11,892 nucleotides of DNA from JAJACP01 sp964350245. GTDB taxonomy: Bacteria; Chlamydiota; Chlamydiia; Chlamydiales; JAAKFR01. The notes under the pieces are model-generated. The model was not told the origin of the DNA and did no database searches. It was given only the letters and a program-made list of their open reading frames with translations. The stretch is taken from positions 1 to 11,892 of the forward strand of contig CAYGJC010000028.1 of the NCBI GenBank assembly GCA_964350245.1. The letters are read 5' to 3'. The position numbers and the translations under genes were made by a program. How positions within the stretch are numbered: the stretch's first letter is position 1; every line of letters starts with the position of its first letter. This document shows, in pieces, positions 1-9,200 of the stretch.

Positions 1-243
1 AGGCCTTTCTTGAAAAATCCCCAAACCAATTTTACAGAAACAATGTTGCACTACCGGAACGATCCTCACCAGGTTGCAAGATGTATATTGGATATAGTAA
101 GACATCCTACTAACGCCTTGAGGTACTTTCCTTCAGATCGAGCATTAAAAATGTGCAATAAATATTTAAAAGATTCGAAGGGCATCTGCTGGTCAAAAGA
201 TTCAGATGAAGAGGAAGTATGGTACAAATCAGAGGATATCTAA
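1..243 (+). CDS. Short-chain dehydrogenase/reductase, C-terminal fragment (5' part outside window)
   Basis: The frame is open from the first base and ends at TAA 241-243, so only about the last 80 residues are seen. The segment with DPHQVARCILDIV followed by NALRYFPSDRA matches the usual C-terminal pattern of classical SDR oxidoreductases, where a 'p..vA..I...i' helix precedes an 'lRY..g.dA' strand. The nucleotide-binding glycine motif and the YxxxK active site would lie upstream, outside the window, so the substrate cannot be stated. The last 15 or so residues are acidic and unlike the family. They run into the transposase remnant that follows, so the natural end of the gene may have been replaced at a junction near 225-245. 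A TTG at 10 is not a credible start. The family call is moderate and rests on the tail only. Confidence 0.5.
   Translation, partial: RPFLKNPQTNFTETMLHYRNDPHQVARCILDIVRHPTNALRYFPSDRALKMCNKYLKDSKGICWSKDSDEEEVWYKSEDI
225..239 (+). repeat. 15-base inverted match to the right end of the window (left copy)
   Basis: CAAATCAGAGGATAT is found here on the + strand and exactly on the - strand at 11878-11864. Allowing three mismatches the match extends to about 22 bases on one side. The copy lies where the dehydrogenase frame gives way to the transposase remnant. It may be a shared insertion-sequence end or recombination point, but could be coincidence. Confidence 0.35.
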
Positions 244-244
244 T

Positions 245-472
245 GGTGAGATTTATCTTTCCTCTTTATGTCCTGAAAGCAATGGTCTTGCTGAAGCCTT
301 TGTCAAAACATTTAAGAGAGATTATGTCTGGTTTGGTGATCTAGAAAATGCTGAAACAGTCATGTCCCAACTGCCTCATTGGTTTGAGGATTACAACGAA
401 AAGGCCCCTCATAAGGCTTTAAAAATGCGCTCGCCAAGAGAGCACTTAAAGGAACAAAAACTAGCCGGTTAG
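245..472 (+). pseudogene. IS3-family transposase (OrfB), C-terminal remnant
   Basis: This is the end of a DDE (rve-type) integrase-fold transposase. The segment PESNGLAEAFVKTFKRDYV holds the catalytic-glutamate region typical of IS3-family OrfB (IS2-like group). It is followed by WFEDYNEKAPHKAL and SPREHL, the usual 'W...YN...PH.aL...sP..f' ending. Only about 75 residues remain. The two catalytic aspartates and all of OrfA are missing, and no matching terminal inverted repeats were found nearby. The frame is open from 206, but the first dozen codons do not look like transposase. The junction with the preceding dehydrogenase frame therefore probably lies between about 225 and 250. It ends at TAG 470-472. 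It cannot be active by itself and marks past insertion or rearrangement at this edge of the biosynthetic locus. Confidence 0.75.
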
Positions 473-682
473 TGGTCCGATTTTATAGGGGCAACTCCAA
501 GAAGTCCTCAACAGGTCGAAAGAGCGATTCAGGCTATTTTTGGCCATTTCAACTCATTCAATCCGGTAAAGGCAAAAGTGGGGAGATGGAAGAATGAGTT
601 TTCTGCTGAACATATTCAGCGTTTCCAGGCTTTATGGGACGATTACAATATTGCCTTGGGCTATCCGTCGATCATGGAATAG
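473..682 (+). pseudogene. Sulfotransferase-like C-terminal remnant
   Basis: Directly after the transposase stop, the same reading frame stays open for 69 codons to TAG 680-682 without a credible start. Its translation contains FIGATPRSPQQVERAIQAIF and then KVGRWKNEFSAEHIQRF, ending in ALGYP. This follows the C-terminal layout of PAPS-dependent sulfotransferases: a 'l.G....s...q...i..I..hl' helix, the 'kG..G.Wkn.f' cofactor-contacting motif, then 'f......lGY'. The N-terminal PAPS-binding loop is absent, so this is a 3' fragment cut by the insertion or rearrangement that left the transposase tail. Its stop lies 10 bases from the stop of the convergent phosphopantetheinyl transferase gene, and no terminator hairpin is visible between them. 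I infer the family from motif pattern only; confidence is moderate. Confidence 0.5.
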
Positions 683-692
683 ATTTTTACTC

Positions 693-1331
693 TCAGGTGA
701 TTTGGAGTTTCTCCAGCTGTGGAAAATCTTTGTTCCGAGAGCAAACAGCACATATGTAGTTGGATGCTGGAGTATAAAGCTTCAGATGCCAGTCGAGGTC
801 ATCGTCAGGAGCAGATTTTAGAATAGCTTGTTCTGAAAGAGCAATGGTAAAAGAGTCGAGAGAGATGCTTAAGCCTTTGCCAATGGCCTTTAGGTAGCTT
901 TCTTTAAGAGTCCATAGTTTGTAGAAGAAATGAAGCTGATGTTTCTTTGGGATGTGTTGGAATTGTTCCCTCTCTTGAGAAGACAGAGTGTTTTTCAAAT
1001 CTTCCACTTCATCAAACGGAACAATTAATTCAGCATCGATCCCGATGGGCTGATCATCTGTAGCTAAGACGATTAAATCCTTCGTGTGCGAAAGATTAAA
1101 ATATCTTTCATCGTTTGGAAGATGTGGCTTTCCATGTTCGTCTGTTAGGATTTTGATTTGGGATCGGGGGATGTTGAGCTCTTTAGAAAGAGCTGTTTTA
1201 AGAATGAAGTCTGAATAGATGACTTGCCAAGGGTCTTTGTGTTTTTTGGCTTTGGCTTGAACATCTGCTGAAGGGTTAGGGAGCTGTTCAAAAGGGAGGT
1301 CTTTTTTATGCAGTTGGTAGAGGTGGATCAT
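693..1331 (-). CDS. sfp: Sfp-type 4'-phosphopantetheinyl transferase
   Basis: This 212-residue enzyme is predicted to transfer 4'-phosphopantetheine from CoA to the conserved serine of carrier domains, here most likely Ser1070 and Ser2086 of the adjacent peptide synthetase. Family motifs appear in order: GKPHL at 67-71, FNLSHT at 78-83, GIDAE at 97-101 with Mg-binding Asp99 and Glu101, and WTLKESYLKAIGKGL at 140-154 with Glu144 and Lys148. The spacing closely matches Bacillus Sfp, and the length is slightly short but normal for the Sfp/Gsp class. The start ATG (1331-1329) overlaps the stop of the upstream transporter gene as ATGA, implying translational coupling. The gene is last in a three-gene unit divergent from the synthetase. 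An AcpS-type enzyme for fatty-acid carriers would be a separate gene. All catalytic residues look intact. Confidence 0.95.
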   Translation of the reverse strand: MIHLYQLHKKDLPFEQLPNPSADVQAKAKKHKDPWQVIYSDFILKTALSKELNIPRSQIKILTDEHGKPHLPNDERYFNLSHTKDLIVLATDDQPIGIDAELIVPFDEVEDLKNTLSSQEREQFQHIPKKHQLHFFYKLWTLKESYLKAIGKGLSISLDSFTIALSEQAILKSAPDDDLDWHLKLYTPASNYICAVCSRNKDFPQLEKLQIT

Positions 1332-2629
1332 TCTTGAAGTTTTTCTCTACTTTCTTCTTCCATAAATAAGGTGCTGATGATGACAACAATGCAGCCAAAA
1401 AACAGATAGTAGACTGGGGCGAACTCAATTGAGGTTATATGGAGAACCAGTTCTTTCACAATGGATAAGCCTGTGATATCACCAAAGATGGTGTGAGCAA
1501 GGACGTAACCAACTCCCACACCCGTGTAGCGGATGGATGTAGGAAACTGCTCGATACACATAGTCATGTTCACTCCATAATAGGCTGAGGCAACAAATGC
1601 AAAAGTTAAATTAATAATAAAAAATGCAAAAAATTCCCCTTTTAGCATAAGTAAAAACAAAGGATAGCTGAATAGAAGATAGAAGATTGCAATTCCAAAG
1701 ATAACAGGCTTACGTCCTACTTTATCTGATAGGGCTCCAAAGCAAGGTGCGCAGATGGCAAACAAAAGAAGTCCCGCCGTATTTGACCACATACTGAATG
1801 ACTTGTGTAGGCCAAGGTGATGAGAGCCGAGATGAGGCAAAAAGCCAAAGAAGACAATCGTAATAATAGGAGCCAACGTAAAGGCACCCAATACTCTAAG
1901 AAATTTAATCCCGTGTTTTTTAAGGAGGTATTTTAAGGGCCATTTAATGTGTTTATTGCTTCTTTGGTAGTGCTTAAAAGTGGCTGTCTCTGAAAGGGTT
2001 CTGTGAAAATAGATTGAGATGAAAATGCCGCAAAAGCCAAACATTAGCAAAAAACGCCACTGCCAAAGAGACTCACCGACTTCTCTGCCAAAAAAGTTGA
2101 AAATGGCGATTGCAAATGAGGCGAGAACTACCCCTACGGTCCCACCTGCAGACATTAACCCTCCAAATAGTCCTCTACGTTGTGCAGGTACGTCCTCAAG
2201 GATAAATGTCACCAGGCCGATGAACTCACCTCCAAAGGCGAATGATTGAATGAGGCGTAGAATCATAAAACAGTAGGACGCTGAAACGCCAATCTGGTCA
2301 TAATTGGGGAGAATACTGATCAAAAGAGAGGGGATAGCAATAAGCGCGATGGTCCAAACTAAAATCTTTTTCCGGCCCAATTTGTCTCCGACATGTCCAC
2401 AAATGATGGCTCCCGCCGGGGCTGCAATAAAGCTGAGCAGTAGAAGCATTGTGGTATTTAGATGGCTAGAAGAGTCAAAAAAATTGGCTGTTATGATAGG
2501 TGATAGGTATCCAATCACAAACAAATTGTAATACTCAAGCGCAATAGCCAGTATGGCCGCTATGCTTTCACGTTCCAATCGAGTGGCATGAAATAATACT
2601 TGAGAAAAGATCGACTTAAGATGTTTCAT
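1328..2629 (-). CDS. MFS transporter, metabolite:H+ symporter (ProP-like) type
   Basis: This is a polytopic inner-membrane protein of the major facilitator superfamily with about 12 hydrophobic segments. Numbering from the longer start at 2653, the signature loop appears twice: GDKLGRKK at 89-96 and GALSDKVGRKPVIFG at 306-320. RLIQSFAFGGEF at 133-144 and FPTSIRYTGVGVGY near the C-terminal half are the marks of the metabolite:H+ symporter branch (proline/betaine, dicarboxylate and similar carriers). The substrate cannot be read from the sequence. Its place between the small membrane protein and the phosphopantetheinyl transferase suggests a role with the peptide product or a precursor, but this branch usually imports, so export is not assured. 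I chose ATG 2629-2627 because GAGGG lies just upstream; ATG 2653-2651 adds eight residues and has no clear ribosome site. It overlaps the upstream gene by 14 bases and the downstream gene by 4. Confidence 0.9.
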   Translation of the reverse strand: MKHLKSIFSQVLFHATRLERESIAAILAIALEYYNLFVIGYLSPIITANFFDSSSHLNTTMLLLLSFIAAPAGAIICGHVGDKLGRKKILVWTIALIAIPSLLISILPNYDQIGVSASYCFMILRLIQSFAFGGEFIGLVTFILEDVPAQRRGLFGGLMSAGGTVGVVLASFAIAIFNFFGREVGESLWQWRFLLMFGFCGIFISIYFHRTLSETATFKHYQRSNKHIKWPLKYLLKKHGIKFLRVLGAFTLAPIITIVFFGFLPHLGSHHLGLHKSFSMWSNTAGLLLFAICAPCFGALSDKVGRKPVIFGIAIFYLLFSYPLFLLMLKGEFFAFFIINLTFAFVASAYYGVNMTMCIEQFPTSIRYTGVGVGYVLAHTIFGDITGLSIVKELVLHITSIEFAPVYYLFFGCIVVIISTLFMEEESREKLQE

Positions 2630-2909
2630 AGCCCTCAATTGTGCCTGAAGCATGGTAACTAATTTCGGGTAGATCTTCTAAATCGCTTCTAGATTTGCCG
2701 CTCTCTAAATCTTGTAAGACTCTTTCAGAGATAGAAAATTGTGCATATGCATAAAGTACAAGCAAGCCTGTAATCAGTAAAAGACAAGCGCCCAAATAGC
2801 CTTCTAAAATCAATTTTTTGTTTATTGTTTTGGCCTTCGAAAAATAGCAGTGAAGCAGCAAGAGTGCCCCTGAGCAAGCAAGAAGGATGGTGACGGACCA
2901 AAATAACAT
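2616..2909 (-). CDS. Small two-helix membrane protein of unknown function
   Basis: A 97-residue protein that I do not recognise. It begins with a strongly hydrophobic segment at about residues 3-23, followed by a basic stretch (FSKAKTINKK). A second hydrophobic segment follows at about 36-58. The tail is soluble and acidic with several serines (ESGKSRSDLEDLPE). This pattern fits a small inner-membrane protein with both ends on the same side. It is the first gene of the divergent three-gene unit, about 27-30 bases downstream of a good sigma70-type promoter. Its 3' end overlaps the transporter start and carries that gene's ribosome site, so the two are probably translated in a coupled way. No strong Shine-Dalgarno precedes its own ATG. 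It may be an accessory subunit or a topology/assembly partner of the transporter, but nothing in the sequence proves that. Confidence 0.6.
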   Translation of the reverse strand: MLFWSVTILLACSGALLLLHCYFSKAKTINKKLILEGYLGACLLLITGLLVLYAYAQFSISERVLQDLESGKSRSDLEDLPEISYHASGTIEGYETS

Positions 2910-2942
2910 GGATAAGATCGACTATTTGCTTCTTTCTGGGTC

Positions 2943-2971
2943 ATTATCACTTTTTCAAAGTTTTTTTCCAA
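2943..2971 (-). promoter_or_regulatory. Predicted sigma70-type promoter for the membrane protein/MFS/PPTase unit
   Basis: Read on the - strand, TTGGAA (2971-2966, 4 of 6 to TTGACA) is followed by a 17-base spacer and GATAAT (2948-2943, 5 of 6 to TATAAT). The expected start of transcription is near 2936, leaving a leader of about 27 bases before the ATG at 2909. This is by motif only. Confidence 0.45.
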
Positions 2972-3021
2972 TTTTCAGAAAAGAGGCGGATTCGTTTTAA
3001 GCACATACTAATAGAAGTTAT

Positions 3022-3050
3022 TTGACAAGTACACAAGATAGCTTTAGTAT
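3022..3050 (+). promoter_or_regulatory. Predicted sigma70-type promoter for the peptide synthetase gene
   Basis: A perfect TTGACA (3022-3027) is followed by a 17-base spacer and TAGTAT (3045-3050, 4 of 6 to TATAAT). Transcription from here would give a leader of roughly 160 bases before the ATG at 3219, long enough to hold regulation. The -35 lies about 50 bases from the opposing -35 box, so polymerases would transcribe away from each other. This is by motif only. Confidence 0.4.
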
Positions 3051-3169
3051 AGACTTTATTTTGGTCTTGTCTTTTGTATATGATACAGGAAAATTTAATT
3101 GGGCATTTGTGCTTGGAGGGTTTAAAGAAAGGTTTTTAAGGGTTTCGAAAGAAATTTAAATAGAGATAT

Positions 3170-3193
3170 ACTGTTTGAACTAACTGTTTCAAA
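3170..3193. repeat. Short tandem/inverted motif in the synthetase leader, possible operator
   Basis: ACTGTTTGAA (3170-3179) recurs as ACTGTTTCAA (3183-3192), 9 of 10 identical with a 13-base period. The same stretch contains the inverted pair TTTGAA/TTCAAA (3174-3179 and 3188-3193, 8-base loop). It lies 26-49 bases upstream of the synthetase start. A repressor site or a weak leader hairpin is possible, but in AT-rich DNA such pairs also arise by chance. The rest of the 2910-3218 gap holds the two promoters and nothing else that I can identify. Confidence 0.25.
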
Positions 3194-3218
3194 AACACTT
3201 GTTTTACAGTCATAAAAT

Positions 3219-6200
3219 ATGAATTATTTGAACCGTTCCCAACAGTTTGCTGTCTCCGCATCTAAGGTCAACAGGAGGTGTGTTGTCATCGGGACAACAG
3301 GACTTTGTGTTTCAGTGCTAGAGCAATTAGTAGAACGGGATTGGCTGGTTTTAGGTGTTGTCTCCCAAGATATTTCGGTTAGAATTTTTTGTGAAAATCA
3401 TAATATTCCCCTATTCAATCGTCTTTTAGAGATTAAATTCCAGAACTTCTTTTTATTTAGTGTTGCGAATTATCAAATTATTCCGGAAACTTTTTTAAAA
3501 AAAAGCAGTGTAGTTGCAGCTATCAACTATCACGACAGCTTGTTACCAAAGTATGCAGGCGTTCATAGCACAACATGGGCGATTCATAACGGCGAGACGA
3601 AACACGGTGTGACCTGGCATCTCATTGTATCGGGTATTGATGAAGGAGCAATCCTAGAACAATCTCCAGTTGTGATCGAAAGCAACGAAACGGCGCTCAG
3701 TTTAAATTTGAAGTGTTCACATGAAGCGGAGAAACTGTTTGCTCGTGTTTTGGACCGTTTAGATAGTGGCGAGATAGTCGGTATTGAGCAAGATGTCAGT
3801 TGCAAAACATACTATGGAAAAGCAGCTCTCCCAAGAAATTATGGGTTCATAGATTTTGAAGCTTCGTTTGAGGAGATTGATCGACTTTGTCGTTCTTTAG
3901 ACTTTGGGGAAGAGCGTGTTAACCCTGTTGCCAGTCTTAAAATTTGGGATGGAGAGAGAGTCTATCTTCTTGAAAATGTGGTGTGTACTGCTGATAAGGC
4001 AGCTAGAGCTGGATACATTTACTACGCATCCGGTTCGACGATTAAGGTTGGGATTCAAGGTGGTGTGCTTTCAGCAGGTAGAGTCAAGACAATAGATGGA
4101 AAAATGGCATGCATTGATGCCACACGGTTTTCCATCGGTCGAGTCATTCCCCATTGTCTTTTAACTGATGAGGAGTGCCAGCTACTATCAGCAATGAAAC
4201 GAAAGGAATCTAGCTGGGAGAAGCATGTAGCACATCCAACCTTTCAAGGCTCTTTTTTTCACGAGATTCTTTGTGATACTAGGGAGTATACCCAAACTAT
4301 CTCGTTAAAAAAATCTGATAATCAAGATGTTATAGAAAAAATAGCGCTTCTCTTACACAAATGCAGTACGGATGATCTACAGATTTCTGTGTATGCACCT
4401 CTGTTAGTTCAGTCACAAATTCTCCAAAATTTCGTGCATGAAAGGGGTTATCTCCTTTTGAATCGTGACTTGAGCAAAGTGACCTATGGAAAGTTCATTG
4501 ATCTGATCCAAACACAATTAAGTAAAAAGGATTATCTTGCGGGTGATCTATTTTATCGTTATCAGCTGAGACCACCTCTCAGTGACGTGGCTATCTTGCT
4601 CTCTTCAGATGTAGTTACTTCGGTAACCCATAGGCTCACTTTTACTCTTACAGAAAATCAAATTGAGCTGCGAGGGAGCCTGGGGGATAAGGTATTAATT
4701 GACTCGCTTGTGCAATCACTTAAGGACCTAGTGCGAGCATCACCTGATCAGGATCAGTATGTTCATGCGCTTTCAATTGTGTCTGGTGAAGATTATCACG
4801 CTTTGATTTCCGGTGGGCAGAGAAGAATCGCTGAAACAGCTAACCTAATTGAGATGTTCGAAAAGCAAGTAGAAAAAACACCGGATGCTGTTGCAATTGT
4901 TTTTCAAGAACAGTTATTGACTTATCATACATTAAATCAGAGAGTTAACCAGCTCTGTAGACAGATGGTTGAAGCAGGTTTAGCTGAGGGAAGTTTGGTT
5001 GCGCTTGCACTTGATCGTTCCTTTGAACTTGTGATTGCTCTACTAGCCGTGCTCAAGGCCGGCTGTAGCTATCTTCCTCTAGACGTGAATCATCCCAGAC
5101 AAAGAATCGAATGGATTTTACAGAATGCTGAGGCTAAAGGAATCATTTCAAAAAAGACGATCTGTGATGACATAACCTTTACAGGAGCCCAACTTCTATT
5201 AGATGATGAAAGTGTTTTCCAGGGTGATGAGCTTTTTGTACAAGGGAGCTGGGATGAGAACACGATTGCTTATGTTTTGTACACGTCAGGATCAACGGGT
5301 CATCCGAAAGGAGTTGAAATTTCACGTGGCGCGTTAGCAAGTTTTTTTGGAGCAATCCAAGAGCATATCCAGATTTCTGCTTCTGATCGCTGTTTGGCCC
5401 TAACAACTGTTTCGTTTGATATTGCTCAATTAGAGCTTTTATTACCTCTTTTGCACGGTGCTGCGATTGTTCTTGCAGATGATGCAGCTCTTGCTGATCC
5501 CCAGTTACTAAGAAAACTAATTGATAGTGAGCAGATTACTTATGCACAAGCCACGCCGACTACCTGGCAAATGTTAATAGAGGCCGGTTGGAAAAATGCC
5601 TCTGATTTAAAAATTTTATGTGGAGGTGAAGCACTGTCTAGTAGATTGTGCAGGGAATTATTGCAATGTTCGGATTTTGTTTGGAATTTATACGGCCCGA
5701 CAGAAGCGACAATCTGGTCTACAATTAAACGGCTAGAGTATGAAAAGCCTGTTACGATTGGAAAGCCTCTTGCTAACACAAGGTGCTATATTCTTGATGA
5801 GTACTTAAATGTTGTCCCCACAGGCGTGGTGGGCGAACTCTATTTAGGTGGCCAAGGGCTTGCTAAGGGATATCGAAACAATTCAGAGCTCACTCATGAG
5901 TGTTTCATTTCAAGCCCTAAGGATTTTGCATCTAAAACTATCTACAAAACAGGAGATCGCGCCCGCTTTTTGCCGAATGGCGAAATCGAATACTTAGGAA
6001 GAGTGGACAACCAGGTCAAGATCCGTGGACTTCGAATCGAGCTGGAAGAAATTGAGGTAAGAATGGAGGCCTACTCGGGAGTGGTGATGGCAGCTGCAGT
6101 GGTCAGTCGCTCGGAGGAAAGGGGCGATCTAATTGTAGCTTACTATTCCGGAGAGTGTTCTGAGCGTTTACTCCAAGAGTTTTTACAAAAGCAGTTGCCC

Positions 6201-9200
6201 TCCTACATGTTGCCAAGCAGATACGTGCGATTGAAACATTTTCCCTTAACTACAAGTGGCAAAATTGACCGGAAAGCACTCTCTTTAAAAGATCTCTCTG
6301 AAGATATTACGAATTATATAAAGCCCGAAAACGAGGTAGAAGAGCGTGTAATCCAGTTTTTTCAGAATTTTTTAGGTATTGAAAAGTTGAGCATGGATGC
6401 TAACTTTTTTGCACTAGGCGGACACTCATTACTTGCCTTTCGAGCGGTTGCGGGTCTAAACCGCATATTCGATATTCAGTTACCCATGCGCACACTGTTT
6501 GAGTATCCCGTGATGAAAACAATGGCACAACAGGTTGACAATGCCTTGCAAGTGACAAAAAGATGCAGGAACATTCCCGTAGCCCCAAAACTACCAAACT
6601 ATCCTCTATCGTGTACACAGCAACAGTTTTGGTTTTTATCTGAGCAATTACCGAGTAGCGCGCTTTATAGCATTCCTTTGCTGATGACGATTGAAGGAGA
6701 ACTTGATTTAACTCGTTTAAAAGAGGCACTTGAGCAACTTGTTAATAGGCACGACAGTTTGCGTGTTGTCTTTTGCCAACAAGGAGAAGAGGCCTGTCAG
6801 CAGGTCTTGTCCCAAGTAAAAGTAGAAGTAGACTGCTTTCAAATTGAAGCGGGAAAAGAGCGTCTGGAGCAAGCAATCCGCAAAACAGCCAGTGAGCCAT
6901 TTGATCTGCTAAAAGGACCCCTATTTCGTTTTACGCTTTTTAGGCAAGGCAAAGAAAAGTCCTATCTGTTATTGAATTTCAGTCATTTGATCTTTGATGG
7001 ATTTTCTATAGATCCCCTTCTGCTTGAGTTAAAAGCGCTGTATGAAGGCGATGAACTTCCATCACTCCCACTTCGCTATATGGACTTTGCAATCTGGCAA
7101 CAGCATACACCACCTGGTCCTCCTACACCTGCGTGGCTTAAAGAGCTGAGCGAAGCACCCCCTGCACTTAATCTACCTCTTGACTATCCACGTCCCGTTA
7201 CACAAACGTATGCGGGGGCAACGCTCGATTTTTCATTGAATAGTGAGGGCTTATCAACTCTTGCCCGGGAGCATGCAACCACACCATTTACGGTTCTTTT
7301 GTCTCTGTTTCATATTTTGCTCTACAAGTATACGCAGCAAAGTGACTTTGTGATCGGTGTGCCCACTTCAGGGAGAACTACCGAGGGTTTGATTCCCCTG
7401 CTCGGTTGCTTTACCAATCCGTTGCCTATTCGCACACTATCAGATAGCCATGAGACATTTGTAGGGCTGCTTCACGGAGTGAAGCATCAAGTAAATGAAG
7501 CATTTCAAAATGAGCACATCCCTTTTGCAAAGATTTTAGATGAGCTAAAGTTACATAGAGTTTCCGGGCAATCTCCCCTCTATCAGGTTATGTTTAACCT
7601 GTTACCAAAAAATACAGTTCAAGAAATTGACGGACAGAAAATCTGTGTGCAAACGGTTGACCGTGGATATGCACACCTTGATTTGAGTTTGACAATGCAG
7701 CAGCGAGAAGAAGACTACATAGGGACACTTGAGTATAACACGGATTTGCTGAGCAGGGAAAAAATGGTCCAGTTTGCTAAGCATTTTCAGCGGCTGGCGT
7801 CTTTGGTCGTACAGAATCCTGAGACCAAGATAGCCGAGATCGATCTTCTATCAGACACAGAAAAAGAAATCCAGTTAGTTCAATGGAATGCACCTGCACT
7901 TGACTATCACAAAGAGAAATCATTTTTAACTGAAATTGAAACCTGGGCGGAAAAAACACCTGGCCATGTCGCCCTTGTTTGTGGAAAGACAAGATATACA
8001 TTCGAGCAAATGAATACACTGGCCAATCGTGTCGCCCATCATCTGTTGGATCAGGGAGTCACCCCCGAAGCTAAAGTTGCCCTTTGTTTGGATCGCTCAG
8101 CCGAGTTTATTGCGGCTCTTTTGGGCGCGCTCAAAATAGGTGCAGTCTATGTCCCTATTGATCCGCGCGCTCCTAAAGAACGCAAAGAATTTTTGCTCCA
8201 GGAGCTCAATCCCGCATATGTGATGAATAAAAAGGACTTTGGTCAACTTCCGACCCATCAAGTTGAAAATCCCGTCCTTGATTTGCCAGAGAATCGTCTT
8301 GCTTACGTTATTTTTACATCTGGATCCACAGGGATTCCTAAAGGAGTTGAGATTGAATATCGCAGCATAAACGATCGTGTGATGTGGAAATCGACAGCGT
8401 ACCCACTTAATTCAAAAGATGTTGCTTTACACGCTTATTCTTTCATTTTTGATGGGGCTATTATTAATTATTTGTGGCCTCTTTGCTCAGGCTCTACCCT
8501 TGTCATTGCGACACAAGAAGAGCTTATGGACAGTGCTGAGCTGGTAAAGCTCATCCGTAAATGGAAAGTCAGTACAGTTGATATGCTGCCTTCACTGTTA
8601 GATGGACTTGTTGAGGATGAGCTTCATACATGCAGTTCATTACGTCGTGTTTTTTCAGGTGGAGAGGCTTTAGATATGGATCTTGTAACCAATTTTTACA
8701 AAAAATGCGGAGCAAGGTTGTACAATACTTATGGTCCAACGGAAGCGACAGTAGAGGCAACTGTCTGGGAATGTACGGGAGAATTCAATGAGGGGATCGC
8801 GCCTCTAGGTAAGCCCATTGCTGATACGCAATTATATGTGTTAGATCGGGATCAAAATGATGTACCTGTCGGCGTTCCTGGTGAACTCTATATAGGTGGG
8901 ACCGGTCTAGCAAGGGGGTATCTAAATGATCCTGAACTAACTCGTCAGAGGTTTGTGTCAATTGCAGGTAGGCGACTCTATCGGACCGGTGATTTGGTCA
9001 AATATCAATCGGATGGCACCCTTATTTTTCTTGGACGGATGGACTCTCAGATCAAGGTACGTGGATTTCGCGTGGATCTGACAGAAATCGAATCGGCTAT
9101 GCGACTAATAGATGATGTAGAAACAGCTGTTGTCTTGCCGAAAGGAGATGCTCTACATAAAAAGCTTGTGGCTTATGTAAAGCTAGGTGAGAGAAAAAAG

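Noticed and set aside
594..821. + strand open frame starting at 594
   Set aside because: It is out of frame with the sulfotransferase-like remnant and antisense to the end of the phosphopantetheinyl transferase; no family features.
2019..2531. + strand open frames within the transporter gene
   Set aside because: They are antisense to a clear MFS coding sequence and encode low-complexity, unrecognisable peptides.
3270..4148. Stand-alone methionyl-tRNA formyltransferase (fmt)
   Set aside because: The formyltransferase is in one uninterrupted frame with the adenylation and carrier domains; there is no stop or restart, and the neighbours are not def/fmt genes.
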